Source: Eubacterium sp. (GTDB taxonomy: Bacteria > Bacillota > Clostridia > Lachnospirales > Lachnospiraceae). From it: a stretch of DNA of 11,301 bases. The stretch lies in NCBI GenBank assembly GCA_024697885.1, contig JAILSA010000164.1, positions 1-11,301 on the forward strand, written 5' to 3'. The position numbers and the translations under genes were made by a program. Positions 8,521-11,301 of the stretch are shown piece by piece. The notes beneath the pieces are model-generated. The model made no database searches. It saw only the letters and a list, made by a program, of their open reading frames with translations, and was not told the DNA's origin. How positions within the stretch are numbered: the stretch's first letter is position 1; each line of letters opens with the position of its first letter.

Positions 8521-8556
8521 AAACCAACCGAAATCTCGGGGTCGGAAGGATTTTTT
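8521..8556 (+). terminator. Second, weak terminator-like hairpin
   Basis: CCGA (8528-8531) can pair with TCGG (8542-8545), and beyond an AA/AA mismatch CC (8524-8525) pairs with GG (8548-8549), followed by six T (8551-8556). The stem is broken and the alternative fold CCGA-AATC-TCGG competes with it. It may be a back-up terminator for murC or part of an AT-rich regulatory structure. Low certainty. Confidence 0.25.
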
Positions 8557-8594
8557 CTACTCAAATAGTACGACCGAACAGATGTTTTTCAACA

Positions 8595-8612
8595 TTGTCC
8601 ACATTATCAACA
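8595..8612 (+). promoter_or_regulatory. Tandem pair of DnaA-box-like sites
   Basis: TTGTCCACA and TTATCAACA abut head-to-tail with no gap. The pair mirrors the order at 8420-8440, where TTATCCACA is followed 3 nt later by TTATCAACA. The repeated pairing of a CCACA box with a CAACA box suggests a designed two-box unit. It lies about 37 bp upstream of the predicted dnaD -35. Confidence 0.5.
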
Positions 8613-8648
8613 GGCCTTTTCTACAAGAATTGACCCCCCTTTTGTGAT

Positions 8649-8677
8649 TTGCATGTAAATTTTCTTTATGTTATACT
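8649..8677 (+). promoter_or_regulatory. Predicted sigma-A promoter for the dnaD-dnaC-prs operon
   Basis: -35 TTGCAT (8649-8654), 17-bp spacer, -10 TATACT (8672-8677) preceded by TGT (extended -10). The predicted start is near 8684, so the box pair at 8691-8709 falls in the first transcribed bases. An alternative -35 TTGACC (8630-8635) lacks a good -10 at the right distance. Confidence 0.55.
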
Positions 8678-8690
8678 CATTTCTGCAAAA

Positions 8691-8709
8691 AGTGGATAAT
8701 TTATTCACA
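8691..8709. promoter_or_regulatory. Palindromic DnaA-box pair just downstream of the dnaD promoter
   Basis: GTGGATAA and TTATTCAC face each other across a single T, forming a near-perfect palindrome (one mismatch) made of two DnaA-box-like 9-mers (8691-8699 minus, 8701-8709 plus). The position, about 7-25 bp after the predicted transcription start, is what a repressor or roadblock site would have. Motif evidence only. Confidence 0.5.
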
Positions 8710-8749
8710 TTTTGCCTGAATTTACATAATAAGAAGGGACGAATCTATC

Positions 8750-9841
8750 TTGGGTTTTTCAGTACAGAGCGATAAGAAAATACAATATACCATGATCTCA
8801 AATGAATTTATCAGCCATCACATGCTATCCGCCAACGGAGACTATGTGAAGGTTTTTCTTATGTTACAGCTCATCAACCAAAACCCTTCCGCCTACCCAC
8901 AGGTGTCCATCCAGTCTCTGGCAGATGACTTGGAGTGCACCGAGGGAGACATTACCAGAGCCCTGAACTACTGGGCCAAGAAGGACCTTTTGACCCTGGT
9001 GGAGAATGACCAGGAGATAGCGTCTGTGACCCTGCATATAGGAGAGGGGGAAGCTGTGGCTCCTAGTCAGCCAGCCCCTGAGACGCCAGCACCTAGCCCC
9101 GCCCCTAAGGCTCCGGCGCCTAAGCCTATAAACCACCCGGGCAGGACCCTGGACATCAATGAGAAGAACAATTATACACCTTCCCTGGTGGAGCCTATGG
9201 CCAAGGACAAGGTGATCAAGGACACCCTGGACCGGGTTCAGGAGATTCTTGGTAAACCCCTGGATTTTGACTACATCCAGAGCATTGTCTACTTCATCTG
9301 CGATGCGGACTTTAGCCCGGACCTGGTGGTGGCCATGTACAAAGAAGGGGTAAGCAAGGGCCATACCAAACTATCATATATAGAAAAAATCGGTCTCAAC
9401 TGGGCGGAAAAAAGCATTGCCACCCCAGACGAGGCCCAGATCGAATCCCAAAAATACAACAGCCTCATTATCACTGTAAAGAACGCCTTTGGCCTTCAGA
9501 GAAACCTGGGTGAAAGCGAGGTAAAGATGGTTCAGACCTGGGGAAAGGCCTATCCGGACCTGGAAATCATAAAGAGGGCCTGCACCAAGTGCCTTTTGAA
9601 AAAATCCGAGGTCAACTTCACCTACACAGACGGAATTATAAAGGGATGGATAAAAGAGGGACTTAAGACCCTGCAGGATATAGAAAAAAGCGAGGAAGAA
9701 TACAAGAAAAAAATTGCTTCCAAGAAAAAAGAGGGGACCAAAAAAGCCAAAAACCAGTTTCAGAATTTTCCACAGAGGGACTACAGCGAGAGACAGATCT
9801 CCGATTTGGAAAAACAGCTTTTACAGGGCAAAAAGGCCTAG
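8750..9841 (+). CDS. DnaD/DnaB-like primosome protein (DnaD domain protein)
   Basis: Predicted replication-initiation protein that, in Firmicutes, remodels DNA at the origin and helps load the replicative helicase. The 363-aa protein has an N-terminal winged-helix (DDBH1-like) region at about 14-97 (ISNEFISHHMLSANGDYVKV, then the helix pair QSLADDLECTEGDITRALNYW). An Ala/Pro-rich linker follows (102-126, mostly AP steps), then two DnaB_2/DDBH2-like domains (about 152-225 and 236-310). Each ends in the family signature YxxxIxxxW: Y210/I214/W218 and Y292/I296/W300. The C-terminus is a lysine-rich charged tail. Two DDBH2 copies next to a helicase loader recall B. subtilis DnaB with DnaI more than single-copy DnaD. 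Start: TTG at 8750, AAGGG 11 nt before; the first ATG (8792) has no binding site and would cut into the conserved N-terminus. The gene ends 15 bp before the next. Confidence 0.92.
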   Translation: MGFSVQSDKKIQYTMISNEFISHHMLSANGDYVKVFLMLQLINQNPSAYPQVSIQSLADDLECTEGDITRALNYWAKKDLLTLVENDQEIASVTLHIGEGEAVAPSQPAPETPAPSPAPKAPAPKPINHPGRTLDINEKNNYTPSLVEPMAKDKVIKDTLDRVQEILGKPLDFDYIQSIVYFICDADFSPDLVVAMYKEGVSKGHTKLSYIEKIGLNWAEKSIATPDEAQIESQKYNSLIITVKNAFGLQRNLGESEVKMVQTWGKAYPDLEIIKRACTKCLLKKSEVNFTYTDGIIKGWIKEGLKTLQDIEKSEEEYKKKIASKKKEGTKKAKNQFQNFPQRDYSERQISDLEKQLLQGKKA

Positions 9842-9856
9842 AGAAAGGGGTATTAC

Positions 9857-10858
9857 GTGCATTTAAACAACAGCCAATACGAGCATCTCATGAACCAATA
9901 CTATGAGCGCCAGTATCGCAACAAGGAAGAAGAGGCAAGACGCCTTCAGGAGATTCACGAAAAACTTCCAGCCTACAGGGACTTAGATGACCAGATCAGT
10001 CAGCTGTCCCTGGACTTTGCCAAGGCAAAGCTTCGCAGGGATCAGGACTCTGGAGACCTGTCTGTCAAAATCCAGGAGATCAGTCAGAAGAAGGCCAAGC
10101 TCCTATTGGAGGCCGGCTATCCCGAGGACTATCTTCATCCCATCTACGACTGCCCTGACTGCAAGGACACAGGTTATATAGGCGACCAGAAATGCCACTG
10201 CTTCGAGAGGGCTATTGTGGATTTCCTCTACTCCCAATCCAACCTAAAAAATATTTTAGATGAGGAAAATTTTCAACATTTTAATATGGACTTTTATCCC
10301 GACGATTTTGTGGACGAGGCCACCGGCATGACTCCAAAGGACAATATGCACAAGATTTTGGAGCAAGTCAAAGCATTTATCGACACATTTGATGAGAATC
10401 CAGACAATCTCCTCATCTACGGCACCACCGGTCTTGGAAAAACCTTCCTGACCAACTGTATCGCCAAGGAATTACTGGACAAATCTCATTCCGTTGTTTA
10501 CTTGACATCTCTCAAACTCTTTGATATTTTAGAAAAGTACAAATTCGACCGCGACCTCTTACAGAGCGAAAAAAGCGCCGGTCTGGCCTATTTGTACGAG
10601 AGCGATTTGTTAATTATTGATGATTTGGGAACGGAGCTCAACAATGGCTTCACCTCCTCCCAGCTCTATCACTGTATTGATACCCGAATCAAGAACCATC
10701 GGGCCACCATTATTTCCACGAATCTGTCCTTCGATGACATTCGGGAGAGCTACAGCGAGAGAATCTTCTCCCGCCTGACCTGCAATTATACCCTGTTAAA
10801 ACTAACAGGTGATGATATCCGCCTCAAAAAGGCGATTATGAAACTTCAAAACAACTAA
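9857..10858 (+). CDS. DnaC/DnaI-type AAA+ helicase loader
   Basis: Predicted ATPase that loads the replicative helicase onto DNA. The 333-aa protein has an N-terminal charged, probably coiled-coil region (about 8-85), then a compact zinc-finger-like motif CPDC-x10-CHC (C99, C102, C113, C115), as in the helicase-binding N-terminus of DnaI-type loaders. The C-terminal AAA+ core has Walker A GTTGLGKT (189-196), Walker B LLIIDDLG (251-258), sensor-1 STN (287-289) and the arginine-finger box YSERIFSRL (299-307; R302 and R306), characteristic of the DnaC/DnaI/IstB group. IstB, the transposon relative, lacks this N-terminus, and there is no IstA transposase here, so I favour the chromosomal loader. 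Start: GTG 9857 with AAAGGGG 6 nt upstream. It is tightly linked to the DnaD-like gene, which supports a joint role in helicase loading. Confidence 0.93.
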   Translation: MHLNNSQYEHLMNQYYERQYRNKEEEARRLQEIHEKLPAYRDLDDQISQLSLDFAKAKLRRDQDSGDLSVKIQEISQKKAKLLLEAGYPEDYLHPIYDCPDCKDTGYIGDQKCHCFERAIVDFLYSQSNLKNILDEENFQHFNMDFYPDDFVDEATGMTPKDNMHKILEQVKAFIDTFDENPDNLLIYGTTGLGKTFLTNCIAKELLDKSHSVVYLTSLKLFDILEKYKFDRDLLQSEKSAGLAYLYESDLLIIDDLGTELNNGFTSSQLYHCIDTRIKNHRATIISTNLSFDDIRESYSERIFSRLTCNYTLLKLTGDDIRLKKAIMKLQNN

Positions 10859-10886
10859 TTTCAAATTGATCTGGAGGAAATTAAAA

Positions 10887-11301
10887 ATGAACCAAAAAGA
10901 TTTAACCAAAATTATCCCTTACGGTGATTTGGCAATCATTCCCTTGGAGAGCAGCAAGGAGATTGGAAAGAAGGTAGACAACTACATTGCACAGTGGCGC
11001 AATGATGCTACACCAGGCTCTTCCATTCACTTCACAAACTACAAGCAAAATTCCTATGTAATTGACGCTATGTGTCCACGCTTTGGTTCCGGTGAAGCCA
11101 AGGGTATCTTAAACGAGTCCGTCCGCGGAAAGGACGTTTACCTGCTCGTGGATGTTTGTAACCACAGCCTGACCTATTCTGTTTGTGGCCAGACAAATCA
11201 CATGTCTCCAGACGACCATTATCAGGATTTGAAACGTATGATCGCTGCCATCAGCGGTAAAGCTCGTCGAATCACTGTTATTATGCCTTTCCTTTATGAG
11301 A
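10887..11301 (+). CDS. prs: Ribose-phosphate pyrophosphokinase, long divergent type (3' end outside the window)
   Basis: Predicted PRPP synthetase, which makes 5-phosphoribosyl-1-pyrophosphate from ribose-5-phosphate and ATP for nucleotide, histidine and tryptophan synthesis. 138 residues are visible. The family pattern is present but altered: FGSGE (66-70) stands where ordinary enzymes have FSDGE, then NESVRGKDVYLL (about NENVRGxDVFII). The QDLKRMIAAISGKARRITVIMPFLYE block corresponds to the usual DALRRASAxRITxVIPYFGY. The part before FGSGE is about 30 residues longer than in canonical Prs, and there is extra sequence with NHMSPDDHYQD. This matches a longer class I remember from Lachnospiraceae; it may coexist with a standard Prs. 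Start: ATG 10887 with GGAGG about 9 nt upstream, 28 bp after the loader gene and without an obvious promoter, so it is likely the third gene of the operon. Confidence 0.83.
   Translation, partial: MNQKDLTKIIPYGDLAIIPLESSKEIGKKVDNYIAQWRNDATPGSSIHFTNYKQNSYVIDAMCPRFGSGEAKGILNESVRGKDVYLLVDVCNHSLTYSVCGQTNHMSPDDHYQDLKRMIAAISGKARRITVIMPFLYE

Larger units (their letters stand above)
8420..8709. promoter_or_regulatory. Cluster of eight DnaA boxes in the murC-dnaD intergenic region
   Basis: This 340-bp gap (8410-8749) has no credible gene. It holds eight 9-mers at zero or one mismatch from the DnaA box TTATCCACA. Perfect: 8420-8428 (+) and 8460-8468 (-). One mismatch: 8432-8440 (+, TTATCAACA), 8489-8497 (-, TTATTCACA), 8595-8603 (+, TTGTCCACA), 8604-8612 (+, TTATCAACA), 8691-8699 (-, TTATCCACT) and 8701-8709 (+, TTATTCACA). 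With equal base frequencies about 0.06 such matches are expected in 300 bp on both strands; AT-richness raises this a few fold, still far below eight. T-tracts at 8483-8489 and 8503-8510 make part of it very AT-rich. DnaA is the replication initiator and also a transcription factor. The cluster lies directly before a primosome operon, so regulation, DnaA titration or an origin-like role is plausible. Confidence 0.75.

Noticed and set aside
8286..8564. 92-codon minus-strand frame covering the murC end and the intergenic region
   Set aside because: It overlaps the murC 3' end and the terminator hairpin, has no ribosome binding site and no recognisable protein, so the intergenic region is treated as non-coding.
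8556..8580. Possible DnaA-trio (repeated TAG) element of an origin
   Set aside because: Only isolated TAG/GTA triplets are present on either strand, not a regular run, so no origin unwinding element is claimed.
8864..9364. 166-codon open frame antisense to the DnaD-like gene
   Set aside because: Low-complexity Arg/Leu/Gly-rich translation with no family pattern; the sense frame has clear domain motifs.
9857..10858. IstB-type transposition helper ATPase
   Set aside because: The AAA+ core resembles IstB, but the zinc-finger N-terminus, the missing transposase and terminal repeats, and the housekeeping neighbours point to a chromosomal helicase loader.

Overview
The window looks like chromosome from a Gram-positive, low-to-mid GC anaerobe of the class Clostridia, most likely a Lachnospiraceae-type organism. 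The reasons are strong AAGGAGG-type ribosome binding sites, SpoVG, a GlgC/GlgD pair, a DnaD-domain protein next to a DnaC/DnaI-type helicase loader, and an unusually long PRPP synthetase. These are family-level inferences; no species is claimed. I saw no mobile element, CRISPR array, rRNA or tRNA. Almost all of it is core housekeeping DNA.

Left half, minus strand, from the centre outwards: glgC and glgD (ADP-glucose pyrophosphorylase, first step of glycogen synthesis) overlap by one base and are followed 28 bp later by spoVG. A weak hairpin terminator and then a good promoter separate these from a second unit, pth (peptidyl-tRNA hydrolase) and mfd (transcription-repair coupling factor). Mfd runs off the left edge with 1127 residues visible.

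Centre: a 217-bp AT-rich divergent intergenic region holds recognisable promoters for glgC (minus) and murC (plus). An operator-like imperfect palindrome overlaps the glgC -35 element.

Right half, plus strand: murC (UDP-N-acetylmuramate--L-alanine ligase) is followed by the only long non-coding stretch, about 340 bp (8410-8749). This stretch is the most interesting part of the window. It holds eight 9-mers matching the DnaA box TTATCCACA exactly (two) or with one mismatch (six). The two perfect boxes form the base of the hairpin that appears to terminate murC, and one pair lies just downstream of the promoter predicted for the next operon. That operon encodes a DnaD/DnaB-like primosome protein with two YxxxIxxxW repeats and a zinc-finger AAA+ helicase loader, and continues into a divergent ribose-phosphate pyrophosphokinase cut by the right edge.

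The main hypothesis is that the replication initiator DnaA directly controls the helicase-loading operon, or that this is a DnaA-titrating or origin-like locus. This rests on sequence motifs only.
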